Of a DNA stretch of 64,000 nt, positions 1 through 7,517 are shown piece after piece. The notes below the pieces were generated by a model. That model was not told the DNA's origin. It saw only the letters and a program-made list of their open reading frames with translations, and did not search any database. Numbering within the stretch: the first letter of the stretch is position 1; every line of letters begins with the position of its first letter. This stretch comes from Tumebacillus lacus (GTDB lineage Bacteria; Bacillota; Bacilli; Tumebacillales; Tumebacillaceae): positions 776,244-840,243 of the forward strand of contig NZ_JAPMLT010000001.1 of assembly GCF_026410385.1 (NCBI RefSeq), given 5' to 3'. A program made the translations under genes and the position numbers.

Positions 1-989
1 TTCCACGGCAGTTTCGCAAACCAGCCGAACAGCCCTTTCGCGCCCATCGCACGACCGCGATTTTCAAACACGGCGAACATCGAGAAAGCGGTCATCAGCG
101 ATGGCAGCACGACCGCCAGAGTCAGGACGACGTGGACGTATTTCCAAGCCGAAGAGATACCCGGGTCCATCAGCTGATGGTGGAACCCGACCGGGATCGA
201 GAACAGGATCAAGAGCACAAACGCGAGGCGAGCCAGCGAGTCGGAGAACACTTTGCCGCCGATGATCTTCGGCAGCACCGCATACCAAGCCACATACGCA
301 GGCATCAACCAGAAGTACACGAGCGGATGACCGAAGAACCAAAACAGCATCCGGGAGAGCACGACGTTGATCTTGTCCGTCCAGCCAAACGACCACGGAA
401 TCAGTTGCAGCACCACTTCCGCCGCGACACCAAGGGTTGCGATCAGCCACAGCACCATCGTGGAGATCGCCATGAAAGCGAACAAGGGAGACAGTTTGCC
501 TTCGTTGTTTTTCCGCCAGTGACGGTAGGAGTGGATCATGCCAAATCCGGCGACCCAGGAACCGATGATCAAGAGCGCCGCCCCGATGTAGAACCACGGG
601 GTCGCTTTCATCGGTGCATAGAAGGTGTAGAGCACGGCAGCCTCACCGGTGAGGATCGTCGCCGTCCCCATCGCGGTGCCAAAGAACATCATCGCCCAGC
701 CGATCCAGCCGAGCTTGGTCCCCGTCGGGGTCAGACCGCCCATGGTCTTCGCCATCCCGGAGAAGAGGAAACCGATGATAAAGAAAGTTGTAAAGACAAG
801 TCCCATCAACACGCCGTGCGCAGTCAAAATATCATAGTAGGTGATAAATTCCGGCAGCTCGATCATGCCGCCGCGGACCAGACCTTGCAACAGGCCGGCC
901 AGTGCCGCCACCCCGAAGGCGAGGTACGCGACCAGCACGTACGCGAGGCTCAGATCGGCCGCGCGGTGTTCAATTCCACGATGTATCAT
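1..989 (-). CDS. cbaA: ba3-type cytochrome c oxidase subunit I (3' end beyond window)
   Basis: Catalytic haem-copper subunit of a B-family (ba3) terminal oxidase in the cytoplasmic membrane. Only the first 329 codons lie in the window. The translation begins MIHRGIEHRAAD and shows hydrophobic helices, a haem-ligand segment TAHGVLMGLVFTTFF, the CuB and cross-linked tyrosine motif GHPLVYFWLMPAY, and the paired CuB histidines in GFHHQLMDPGIS, all typical of the Thermus ba3 family. It follows the subunit II gene by 16 bases, so the two are surely co-transcribed. An AAAGGATG-like ribosome site precedes the ATG at 989. The frame was read directly because the longer open frames listed here are shadows. 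Family assignment is firm; the gene symbol is by analogy with Thermus. Confidence 0.93.
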   Translation of the reverse strand, partial: MIHRGIEHRAADLSLAYVLVAYLAFGVAALAGLLQGLVRGGMIELPEFITYYDILTAHGVLMGLVFTTFFIIGFLFSGMAKTMGGLTPTGTKLGWIGWAMMFFGTAMGTATILTGEAAVLYTFYAPMKATPWFYIGAALLIIGSWVAGFGMIHSYRHWRKNNEGKLSPLFAFMAISTMVLWLIATLGVAAEVVLQLIPWSFGWTDKINVVLSRMLFWFFGHPLVYFWLMPAYVAWYAVLPKIIGGKVFSDSLARLAFVLLILFSIPVGFHHQLMDPGISSAWKYVHVVLTLAVVLPSLMTAFSMFAVFENRGRAMGAKGLFGWFAKLPW

Positions 990-1005
990 CTCTCGCTCAC
1001 ATCCT

Positions 1006-1473
1006 TTATTTCACGACGATGTTGGACATCATCATGTGGTGGGCGACCCCGCAGTACTCGTTGCACAGGATCAGAAATTCTCCAGCCTGATCAAACGTAT
1101 GTGTGACAGAATTCACATGGCCGGGCAAAACCATCATGTTGACGTTCGTGCCAGGGATGGAAAAGCCGTGCGCCACGTCTTTGCTGGTGACATTAAAATG
1201 GACTTTCGCGCCTTTCGGGATCTCGATTTGCGCCGGACCGTAGCCGAACACAAACGCCGTCATGTTCAGGTCGTACTCGTTGTCGCCGATCTGGACGAGA
1301 CCCGGTTTGTCAAACGGAGCGGTCTGATCCACTTTGGTCGGATCGACATACGCCATGTGGCTCGGCGGATGCGAGCCCATCGCGAACGCGTTGACGCCGA
1401 GGACCACCAGGAAAGCGATCAAGGCGAGGCCGCCGAGGCTCAGCCAGATTTTTTCGTATTTATGAAGATGCAT
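1006..1473 (-). CDS. cbaB: ba3-type cytochrome c oxidase subunit II
   Basis: CuA-bearing electron-entry subunit, 155 aa. One N-terminal membrane anchor (about residues 10-32) is followed by a cupredoxin domain. The CuA site is plain: HGF near residue 112, then CNEYCGVAHHMM near the C-terminus, giving both cysteines, the histidine and the methionine ligand. The length matches ba3 subunit II (about 150-170 aa) and is much shorter than caa3 subunit II; there is no fused cytochrome c domain. It lies between the small subunit IIa gene and subunit I. A ribosome site (GAGGGGAG) precedes the ATG. Confidence 0.95.
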   Translation of the reverse strand: MHLHKYEKIWLSLGGLALIAFLVVLGVNAFAMGSHPPSHMAYVDPTKVDQTAPFDKPGLVQIGDNEYDLNMTAFVFGYGPAQIEIPKGAKVHFNVTSKDVAHGFSIPGTNVNMMVLPGHVNSVTHTFDQAGEFLILCNEYCGVAHHMMMSNIVVK

Positions 1474-1494
1474 GTCAAACTCCCCTCTCTTCCG

Positions 1495-1662
1495 TTACCC
1501 GCGGCTCAGATAGAGCCAGAATGCTGCGGCCCATGAACCGACGATCAAGGCTCCCAAGATCAAGACCGACACGAACGTGCCGCGCAGCGAGCTCTCCTCT
1601 TCGGGCGGGTGCGGTTTCGTTTTTGGGGCTGTCTCTTGTTTGGACAACGCCTCTCTTGCCAT
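1495..1662 (-). CDS. ba3 oxidase small subunit IIa (single-TM, 55 aa)
   Basis: A 55-codon gene read directly from the sequence: MAREALSKQETAPK at the N-terminus, a charged linker, then one hydrophobic segment (about residues 31-50) ending LYLSRG. Position and form match cytochrome c oxidase subunit 2A of ba3 oxidases, a one-helix protein that completes the missing first helix of the short subunit II. A strong AGGAGG lies 8 bases before the ATG at 1662. It is the first gene of the oxidase operon and ends 21 bases before subunit II. Assignment rests on context, size and a single TM segment. Confidence 0.85.
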   Translation of the reverse strand: MAREALSKQETAPKTKPHPPEEESSLRGTFVSVLILGALIVGSWAAAFWLYLSRG

Positions 1663-1700
1663 GATGCGTGCCTCCTATTGTGTGTGGATTTCTTGCTTTC

Positions 1701-1729
1701 AGTATAAAATGGCACTCGGTTGGGAAACA
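1701..1729 (-). promoter_or_regulatory. Probable promoter of the ba3 oxidase operon
   Basis: On the minus strand a good -10 (TATACT, 1701-1706) lies about 40 bases before the subunit IIa start. No TTGACA-like -35 is found at the right distance (the bases there are near GTTTCC). A weak -35 fits an activator-dependent promoter, and the operator-like repeats at 1730-1767 sit directly upstream. Confidence 0.5.
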
Positions 1730-1767
1730 TCGGGGGTTTCCCTGATTCGGGTCGGGGAACTCCCTGA
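1730..1767 (-). promoter_or_regulatory. Tandem operator-like repeats upstream of the oxidase promoter
   Basis: Two 16-bp direct repeats, minus strand TCAGGGAGTTCCCCGA (1752-1767) and TCAGGGAAACCCCCGA (1730-1745), differ at 3 positions. Start-to-start spacing is 22 bp, about two helical turns. The first holds a dyad GGGA-N2-TCCC. They centre roughly 44 and 66 bp upstream of the inferred start of transcription, a usual place for a NarL-family activator. The NreC-like regulator is encoded next door. Binding is inference. Confidence 0.5.
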
Positions 1768-1793
1768 ACCGATGCAAAAAGCGGAAAAAAGCA

Positions 1794-1824
1794 CAAAAAA
1801 AGACGAGTTCCCCATCGGAACCCG
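1794..1824 (-). terminator. Rho-independent terminator of the two-component operon
   Basis: A stem of GGGTTCC with GGAACTC (one mismatch) is followed on the minus strand by a run of seven T. It directly follows the nreC-like stop. Confidence 0.7.
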
Positions 1825-1826
1825 CC

Positions 1827-2483
1827 TCACTCAAAATCGAGCAGCCCTTTTTTCATCGCATACCGCACCAACTCCGGCCGCGTTTTCATCTGCAATTTCT
1901 CCATGATCTTCGCCTTGTGCGTCTCCACCGTCTTGACCGAGACGACGAGCTGTTCGGCGATCTCCTTGTTGGCGTACCCTTTGGCGATCAGCGTGAGGAT
2001 CTCCTGCTCCCGGTCGGTCAGCACCGAGTAGCGGTCGGCATCCTCGCCTTTTTGCACCCGCTGGAGAAACTCCTGAATCAGTGACTTGGTCGCCGACGGA
2101 TGCAGATAGGCCGAGCCGCCCGCCACCTGCCGGATCGCTGCGATCAGGTCTTGGTCCGGTGCGCTTTTCAAGATAAAGCCGGACGCCCCCGCCTGCAGAA
2201 CGCGAAACAGATACTCCTCATCGTCGTGCATCGTCAGCACCAGCACCTCGATCTCCGGTGCCGCTTCTTTCAGCCGCGACGTCGCCGACAGTCCGTTCTC
2301 CCCCGGCGGCATGCTCAGATCCATCAGCACGAGATCCGGCCGCAACGCCAGCGCCTTCTCCACCGCTTCCCGGCCGTCGGCCGCCGTGCCGACCACCTCC
2401 AGGTCCGCATGAGAGCCGATCAGCATCGACAGCCCCGAGCGGACGATCGCATGATCGTCCGCGATCAACAGTTTGATCGCCAT
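1827..2483 (-). CDS. nreC: NarL/LuxR-family response regulator (NreC-like)
   Basis: 218-aa DNA-binding response regulator. The receiver domain (about 1-120) has acidic residues D9 and D10, phosphoacceptor D55 (LVLMDLSMPP), T83 and the conserved lysine in FILKS. The LuxR-type helix-turn-helix (about 150-210) reads LTDREQEILTLIAKGYANKE and VSVKTVETHK. The start overlaps the kinase stop (TGATG), so the pair is translationally coupled. Together with a kinase carrying a four-cysteine PAS domain this matches the oxygen-responsive NreBC system of staphylococci. Its target here is probably the adjacent ba3 oxidase operon (inference). Confidence 0.85.
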   Translation of the reverse strand: MAIKLLIADDHAIVRSGLSMLIGSHADLEVVGTAADGREAVEKALALRPDLVLMDLSMPPGENGLSATSRLKEAAPEIEVLVLTMHDDEEYLFRVLQAGASGFILKSAPDQDLIAAIRQVAGGSAYLHPSATKSLIQEFLQRVQKGEDADRYSVLTDREQEILTLIAKGYANKEIAEQLVVSVKTVETHKAKIMEKLQMKTRPELVRYAMKKGLLDFE

Positions 2484-3544
2484 CAGACGCTCGCCTCCTC
2501 TTCCTGCACCGGCACCGTCACCCGGACGGTCGTGCCTTTGCCCGGCACGGAGATCAGATCCACTTTGCCGCCGATCAGATCGGCCCGCTCCCGCATGCCG
2601 AACAGTCCGAGCCCCGTGCCTTGCACGCGGATATTTTCCGGGTCAAATCCCACGCCCCGATCTTCCACGATCAACTCCAACAGATCGCCGGTGTCGTGCA
2701 GCCGGACGATCACCTCTTCGGTCTGTGCGTACTTTGCCACGTTGATCATCGCTTCCTGATAGATGCGATACACCGCCGTCTCCACCTCGCTCCGGTAGCG
2801 GCGGCCCTTGCCCTGCACCTCCACCTGCGCTCGGATGCCAAACGTATGTTGATACCCTTTCGCGTAGGAGCGGACGGCCGGGACCAGCCCGAGATCGTCC
2901 AGAGCGGACGGTCGCAGTTGGACCGACATGTTTTTGACTTCATCCAGCGTTTTCGCTGTCAGCTTTTGCACCTCGTCGAGGTGTTCGCGCATCGCCGGAT
3001 CGAGGTCGAGCTGATTGACCACCTTCAGTCCGACCATGATCGAAAACAGCGCCTGCCCGATGCCGTCGTGCAGGTCGCGGGAGATCCGCTTGCGCTCCGC
3101 TTCCTGCGCTTCGATCACGTTGCGGGTCAACTGGCGCTGGTGCCGTTCACGCTGGGCCCGCTGCTGCTCGCTCATGTCGCGCAGGATCAGCACCAGCGCG
3201 CCGTGTCCGATCTCGGGCAGCCGCGTCGATGAGGCGACCACAGGGATCTCCTTCCCGTCGCGGGTGCGCACCTGCATCTCAAACGACGACACCGACGATT
3301 TTTTCGAGAAGCACTCCACACAGGTCGACTCTTCCGAACAGGTCGCCACTCCCCGGCAGATGTCGCACAACTCGCCATGCCCGATCACCTCGGCCGCCGA
3401 CCAACCGGTCATCTTTTCAAACGCCGCGTTCGCGCCCGTGACGGTCCCGTCCTTGTCGACGACGAGGATCGCATCGCTCACATTTTCAAACAGCGACCGC
3501 AAAAACGTCGACTCCTCCAGCAATCGCAAGACCATGCCGTCCAC
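2483..3544 (-). CDS. nreB: PAS sensor histidine kinase with Fe-S-type cysteine cluster (NreB-like)
   Basis: 353-aa soluble kinase with no membrane segment. The N-terminal PAS domain (about 10-125) contains cysteines at 60, 63, 75 and 78, spacing CX2CX11CX2C (with an extra C69). The dimerisation segment has the HisKA_3 motif RISRDLHDGIGQ, phosphoacceptor H159. The C-terminal HATPase_c has VEDRGVGFDPE and GTGLGLFGMRERA. From known biology, Staphylococcus carnosus NreB uses the same spacing (C59, C62, C74, C77; H159) to hold an oxygen-labile 4Fe-4S cluster. Length and spacing agree to within one residue. GGGAG lies 8 bases before the ATG. Confidence 0.85.
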   Translation of the reverse strand: MDGMVLRLLEESTFLRSLFENVSDAILVVDKDGTVTGANAAFEKMTGWSAAEVIGHGELCDICRGVATCSEESTCVECFSKKSSVSSFEMQVRTRDGKEIPVVASSTRLPEIGHGALVLILRDMSEQQRAQRERHQRQLTRNVIEAQEAERKRISRDLHDGIGQALFSIMVGLKVVNQLDLDPAMREHLDEVQKLTAKTLDEVKNMSVQLRPSALDDLGLVPAVRSYAKGYQHTFGIRAQVEVQGKGRRYRSEVETAVYRIYQEAMINVAKYAQTEEVIVRLHDTGDLLELIVEDRGVGFDPENIRVQGTGLGLFGMRERADLIGGKVDLISVPGKGTTVRVTVPVQEEEASV

Positions 3545-3565
3545 TCCCTTCCTCTGTTGCTTCCA

Positions 3566-3615
3566 TCATACCGGGAAAGAGCAGGTCTAGCAATTCGTTC
3601 CAGCTCCCGGTATGA
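3566..3615. repeat. Inverted repeat upstream of nreB-like gene
   Basis: A perfect 11-bp inverted repeat, TCATACCGGGA (3566-3576) and TCCCGGTATGA (3605-3615), with a 28-nt loop, lies in the divergent region before nreB. Beside it TATGATATTGTCATA (3611-3625) and a direct repeat ATTGTCA-N5-ATTGTCA (3617-3635) suggest regulator binding or the two divergent promoters. Function unknown. Confidence 0.5.
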
Positions 3616-3663
3616 TATTGTCATAAATATTGTCAAAAATAGGCGACGAGACAGGTGATCCCC

Positions 3664-4431
3664 ATGACGAACACCCATTTGCACTTCGATTCCCACCTCA
3701 GCAAACAAAAACCGAACAGCATTATCCAACGCGACACCTCCTGCCCCTTTTGCGACCGGGAGCAGTTGGATGAGATCCTCGCCGAGCAGGGACCGATCCT
3801 GCTGGTCAAAAACAAATTTCCCACATTAAAAGACACGTTGCAGACCGTGTTGATCGAGACCGATACGTGCGAGTCCGAGTTTGCCACCTACGAGCGCGAG
3901 CACCTGCACGCGCTGATCCGCTTTGGCGTCGAGGAGTGGCTGCGCATGTCGGAGAGCGGCGCGTACACGTCGGTGATCTTCTATAAAAATCACGGCCCTT
4001 ACTCCGGCGGCTCGATCCACCACCCGCACATGCAAATCGTCGGGCTCAAGGACGTCGACTACCGCGATCATATGCGACCTGACCATTTTGTCGGCCACAC
4101 CATCGCAAAGACGCCGGGTGTCACGTTCAACGTCTCCACCCTGCCGCGCATTGGCTTTTTCGAATTCAACGTCCTGTTGCATGACTTCTCCCGGCTCGAC
4201 CGGATGGCCGACTACATCCAAGTCGCCGCCCACTACACCCTGCACCATTTCCACAAATCGTGCAACTCGTACAACCTGTTCTTCTATCAACTGGAGAACG
4301 GCGAGATCGCCTGCAAAATCGTCCCCCGCTTCGTGACCACGCCGATCTTTGTCGGGTTTTCCATCCCGCAGGTATCGGACCGCATCGCAGACGTGGCAGC
4401 GCAGATTCAGGAGATCTATTTTGCAAAATAA
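3664..4431 (+). CDS. DUF4931 / GalT-like HIT-superfamily protein
   Basis: 255-aa cytosolic protein of the DUF4931 family, related to galactose-1-phosphate uridylyltransferase-type HIT proteins. It has an N-terminal CPFC pair (near residues 28-31, possible zinc site) and the histidine-triad-like active segment GGSIHHPHMQIVG around residue 120. The nucleotidyl-transfer substrate is unknown. The ATG at 3664 is preferred: AGGTGA lies about 5 bases before it, whereas the upstream in-frame GTG (3655) is itself inside that ribosome site. Monocistronic, ending at a bidirectional terminator. Confidence 0.8.
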   Translation: MTNTHLHFDSHLSKQKPNSIIQRDTSCPFCDREQLDEILAEQGPILLVKNKFPTLKDTLQTVLIETDTCESEFATYEREHLHALIRFGVEEWLRMSESGAYTSVIFYKNHGPYSGGSIHHPHMQIVGLKDVDYRDHMRPDHFVGHTIAKTPGVTFNVSTLPRIGFFEFNVLLHDFSRLDRMADYIQVAAHYTLHHFHKSCNSYNLFFYQLENGEIACKIVPRFVTTPIFVGFSIPQVSDRIADVAAQIQEIYFAK

Positions 4432-4436
4432 GAAGA

Positions 4437-4487
4437 AGAGAGCCTCGTCCGATATCGTCGTGACGCAGGCTCTCTTTCATTTTTTTA
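4437..4487. terminator. Bidirectional terminator between convergent genes
   Basis: AGAGAGCCT (4437-4445) pairs with AGGCTCTCT (4467-4475), followed by a T-rich stretch (4476-4486) on the plus strand. It serves the DUF4931 gene and probably the convergent amidase gene. Confidence 0.8.
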
Positions 4488-5948
4488 CATCTTCGGCGGC
4501 ACGCGATGCTGCGTCCGCTGTTCAAACGCGTACGCCAGCGCGATCAACTCGCCCTCGCTGTACGCCAGCCCCGAGAACGAGATCCCAACCGGACCTTTTT
4601 CCACCGATGCCCCCGCCGGGACGTTGATCGACGGATAGCCCGCCTTGGCCGGGATGTGCGATCCCCAGCTCGCCGGGAAAACCCACGCGTCGAGGCGGTG
4701 CTCCGCCATCATCGGATCGATGCCCGCCGTGCGCGAGAGATAGAGGTCCTTCTCGCGGGAATTGATATACGCAGGCTCTGTCAACGTGCCGCTCGTCTCT
4801 TCCGATGCAAGCAACAGCGTCTGACCGTATTTGAGCAGGCTGTCCGGATGCGCCATATTGTACGCGATCAACTCGCGCAAGGAATGCACCGGCACCTGCG
4901 GGCCGCAGTTGGCGAGATAGGCGTTGAGATCGACTTTGTATTCGTATTTCAACACATCGTGGTCCCAGTCCGCATTTGCAGACGGCAGCTCGACGTCGAA
5001 CACCTCGGCCCCCGCATCGCGCATCGCCTCGAACGCCGCTTCCATCAGCTCTTGATGCTCCGCGTCGATCTTTTTGAAAAACTCCCGCACCACACCGATC
5101 CGCTTGCCTTTCAACGCGTCTGCGTCGAGGAACTGCGTGTAATCGGCCGCCGCCTGCCCGACGCTGGTCCGCGTGATCGGGTCGAGCTCGTCCGCCCCCG
5201 CCAGCGCATTCAGCAAAATCGCCGCATCCGCCACCGTGCGTGCCATCGGCCCCGGCGTGTCTTGGCTGTGCGCGATCGGGATGACGCCGCGACGGGAGAT
5301 CAGCCCGACCGTCGGTTTGATCCCGACGCACGCGTTGGCGCTGGCCGGATAGAGGATCGATCCGGCCGTCTCCGTGCCGACCGTCACCGTGGCAAAATTG
5401 GCCGCGACCGCCGCACCGGAACCGGACGACGAGCCGCCGACGAGATAATCGCCGCGATACGGATTTTTCGTCTGTCCGCCTCGCGACGAATAGCCGGACG
5501 GCATCCGGTTCGTCATATAGTTTGCCCACTCGGTCATGTTCAATTTGCCGAGCAGGATCGCCCCCGCCTCCCGCAGTTTGCGTGCCAGAACCGCGTCTTC
5601 CTTCGCCGTATGATCGGCCAGCGCGAGAGATCCTGCGGAGGTGTGCATCTTGTCGCCGGTGTCGATGTTGTCCTTGAGCAGCACCGGAATCCCGTGCATC
5701 GGCCCGCGCGTGCCTTTCGTCCGCCGCTCATGATCGAGCGCTTCGGCGATCTGCAGTGCGTCCGGGTTGAGTTCCAGCACCGAGTTGATCTTTGGCCCCC
5801 GCTTGTCGTACGTCGCAATGCGCTCCAGATACATCAAGACGAGATCGCGGGCGGTCAAGGTGCCTGCTTCCATCTTAGCTTGCAATTGATCGATCGTCGC
5901 TTCGACGAGCCACGTGTCGCTCCATGATTTTAAGGTTTTATTTTTCAC
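4485..5948 (-). CDS. Amidase-signature family enzyme (GatA-like amidase)
   Basis: 487-aa hydrolase of the amidase-signature family. The signature is clear: a catalytic lysine in PVLLKDNIDTGD (near residue 90), then the glycine-serine-rich GGSSSGSGAAVAANF and VTVGTETAGSI carrying the cis-serine and nucleophile serine of the Ser-cisSer-Lys triad. It stands alone rather than in a gatCAB cluster and lacks the GatA tail, so it is probably a stand-alone amidase, not the tRNA amidotransferase. The start is taken as GTG 5948 because GGAGG lies 8 bases upstream; the ATG at 5963 has no ribosome site. Confidence 0.88.
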   Translation of the reverse strand: MKNKTLKSWSDTWLVEATIDQLQAKMEAGTLTARDLVLMYLERIATYDKRGPKINSVLELNPDALQIAEALDHERRTKGTRGPMHGIPVLLKDNIDTGDKMHTSAGSLALADHTAKEDAVLARKLREAGAILLGKLNMTEWANYMTNRMPSGYSSRGGQTKNPYRGDYLVGGSSSGSGAAVAANFATVTVGTETAGSILYPASANACVGIKPTVGLISRRGVIPIAHSQDTPGPMARTVADAAILLNALAGADELDPITRTSVGQAAADYTQFLDADALKGKRIGVVREFFKKIDAEHQELMEAAFEAMRDAGAEVFDVELPSANADWDHDVLKYEYKVDLNAYLANCGPQVPVHSLRELIAYNMAHPDSLLKYGQTLLLASEETSGTLTEPAYINSREKDLYLSRTAGIDPMMAEHRLDAWVFPASWGSHIPAKAGYPSINVPAGASVEKGPVGISFSGLAYSEGELIALAYAFEQRTQHRVPPKM

Positions 5949-6037
5949 AGTTAGTTCCTCCATGCCTTCTTTTTGACAGGTGCGTGTCCGTTTATTCTAT
6001 AGCATTTTCGTCTCGAATGGGCGATGTCTTCTCCGGA

Positions 6038-6082
6038 GAACCTATGGAGCAGAGATTCTGCATCCGTAGGTTCATAAGGAGG
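6038..6082 (+). promoter_or_regulatory. Nested inverted repeat directly before the aldehyde dehydrogenase ribosome site
   Basis: GAACCTA (6038-6044) pairs with TAGGTTC (6067-6073), and inside it GCAGA (6049-6053) pairs with TCTGC (6057-6061). The ribosome site AAGGAGG (6076-6082) follows after two bases. It may be an operator or an mRNA hairpin controlling the next gene. Confidence 0.5.
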
Positions 6083-6090
6083 TAGCCAGG

Positions 6091-7464
6091 GTGACGGAGA
6101 ACATCCAAGACCTGTTGCGTCGGCAGAGAGATTTTTTTGCAAGCGGGACTCCTTACTCCGTGCCCTTTCGCAAGCGGCAGTTGCAGATCTTGGCGGATGC
6201 GGTCATGCAGCATGAAACGGACGTGACAGAAGCGTTGCGTGAAGATTTTGCCAAGCCGCCCTTTGAGACGTTTCTCACGGAGATCGGCTTTTTGATGGCA
6301 GAGATCAGACATACGATCAAACACGTGGACCGATGGGCCTCGCCGCGAAACGTGCCGGGCACGCTGACCCTGTTGGGTGCCAAGGGCACGATCATGCCGG
6401 AACCGCTCGGCTTGACGCTGATCCTCGCCCCTTGGAACTATCCCTTTCAGCTGGCGTTGGCCCCGTTGATCGGCGCGATCTCCGCCGGAAATTGCGCCGT
6501 GCTCAAACCTTCGGAACTGACACCGCACACGTCTGCCGTGATCGCCCGCATTTGCCAAGAGGCGTTCCCGGAGGAGTATATCGCCGTCGTGGAAGGCGGC
6601 GTGGAAGTCAGCACCTCCCTGCTCGCCGAACCGTTCGATCTGATCTTCTTCACAGGCAGCACGCAGGTGGGAAAGATCGTGGCAGAGGCGGCGGCCAAAC
6701 ATCTGACGCCCGTCGTCTTGGAACTCGGCGGCAAAAGTCCGGCTGTCGTCCACAGCGATGCAAAACTGGAGCTCGCAGCCAAACGCATCGTCTGGGGCAA
6801 ATATCTGAACGCGGGTCAGACCTGCGTGGCACCCGATTATCTGCTGGTGCAACGCGGCGTGAAGGATCGGTTGCTGCACGAGTTGAAGCGGCAGATCGAA
6901 GCGCTCTACGGGGATGTGATCGCAGACAGCCGTCACTACCCGTCGCTCATCAACGACCGGCATTTCGGGCGACTCTCCTCCTATTTGACCGACGGGACGA
7001 TCTGCCACGGCGGCCGCACCGACCCGGCTCGGCGTCTGATCGAACCGACTCTGCTCACCGGCACGGGATGGGACGCGCCCGTCATGCAAGAAGAGATCTT
7101 TGGCCCGATCCTCCCCGTATTGGAATACGACGACTTGGAAGAAGTGATCCGGCAAGTCAACGCCCGTGAAAAACCGCTCGCCCTGTACCTCTTCACGGAG
7201 AGTCGCGACGTGCAACATCGTGTGTTCGAGCGGATCTCCTTTGGCGGCGGCTGCATCAATGACACGGTCATGCACCTGTCTTCGCCGTACCTCCCGTTCG
7301 GCGGTGTCGGACCGAGCGGCACCGGAGCCTATCATGGGAAATACAGTTTTGACGCCTTTTCCCATCAAAAAGGCGTGCTCAAACAGACCACCCTCTTCGA
7401 CCTGAACACCCGCTACGGCAAAGGCGAAGAAGCCCTGAAACGCCTGAAACGACTGTTTCGATAA
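6091..7464 (+). CDS. Aldehyde dehydrogenase (class 3-like)
   Basis: 457-aa NAD(P)-dependent aldehyde dehydrogenase, of the shorter class 3 type (as Bacillus YwdH/AldX and mammalian ALDH3). Motifs: cofactor segment FFTGSTQVGKIVAEAA, the catalytic glutamate in LELGGKSPAVV, and the nucleophile in NAGQTCVAPDYLL (about residue 243). It likely oxidises medium or long aliphatic aldehydes to acids. The start is GTG at 6091, with AAGGAGG 8 bases upstream. A nested inverted repeat lies just before that ribosome site. No partner genes are adjacent, so the true substrate is open. Confidence 0.9.
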   Translation: MTENIQDLLRRQRDFFASGTPYSVPFRKRQLQILADAVMQHETDVTEALREDFAKPPFETFLTEIGFLMAEIRHTIKHVDRWASPRNVPGTLTLLGAKGTIMPEPLGLTLILAPWNYPFQLALAPLIGAISAGNCAVLKPSELTPHTSAVIARICQEAFPEEYIAVVEGGVEVSTSLLAEPFDLIFFTGSTQVGKIVAEAAAKHLTPVVLELGGKSPAVVHSDAKLELAAKRIVWGKYLNAGQTCVAPDYLLVQRGVKDRLLHELKRQIEALYGDVIADSRHYPSLINDRHFGRLSSYLTDGTICHGGRTDPARRLIEPTLLTGTGWDAPVMQEEIFGPILPVLEYDDLEEVIRQVNAREKPLALYLFTESRDVQHRVFERISFGGGCINDTVMHLSSPYLPFGGVGPSGTGAYHGKYSFDAFSHQKGVLKQTTLFDLNTRYGKGEEALKRLKRLFR

Positions 7465-7483
7465 ATGTACCAACAGATTATCC

Positions 7484-7512
7484 TTGCTTATAAAGCCAAT
7501 CCGTTATATAAT
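7484..7512 (+). promoter_or_regulatory. Strong sigma-A promoter for a candidate ncRNA
   Basis: TTGCTT (7484-7489 region) and TATAAT (about 7507-7512) are separated by about 17 bases on the plus strand. No coding sequence follows; the transcript would run into the terminator at 7707-7735. Confidence 0.6.
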
Positions 7513-7517
7513 AATGC

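Noticed and set aside
132..1106. 324-codon plus-strand frame
   Set aside because: Antisense to cytochrome oxidase subunit I, whose metal ligands are all intact on the minus strand.
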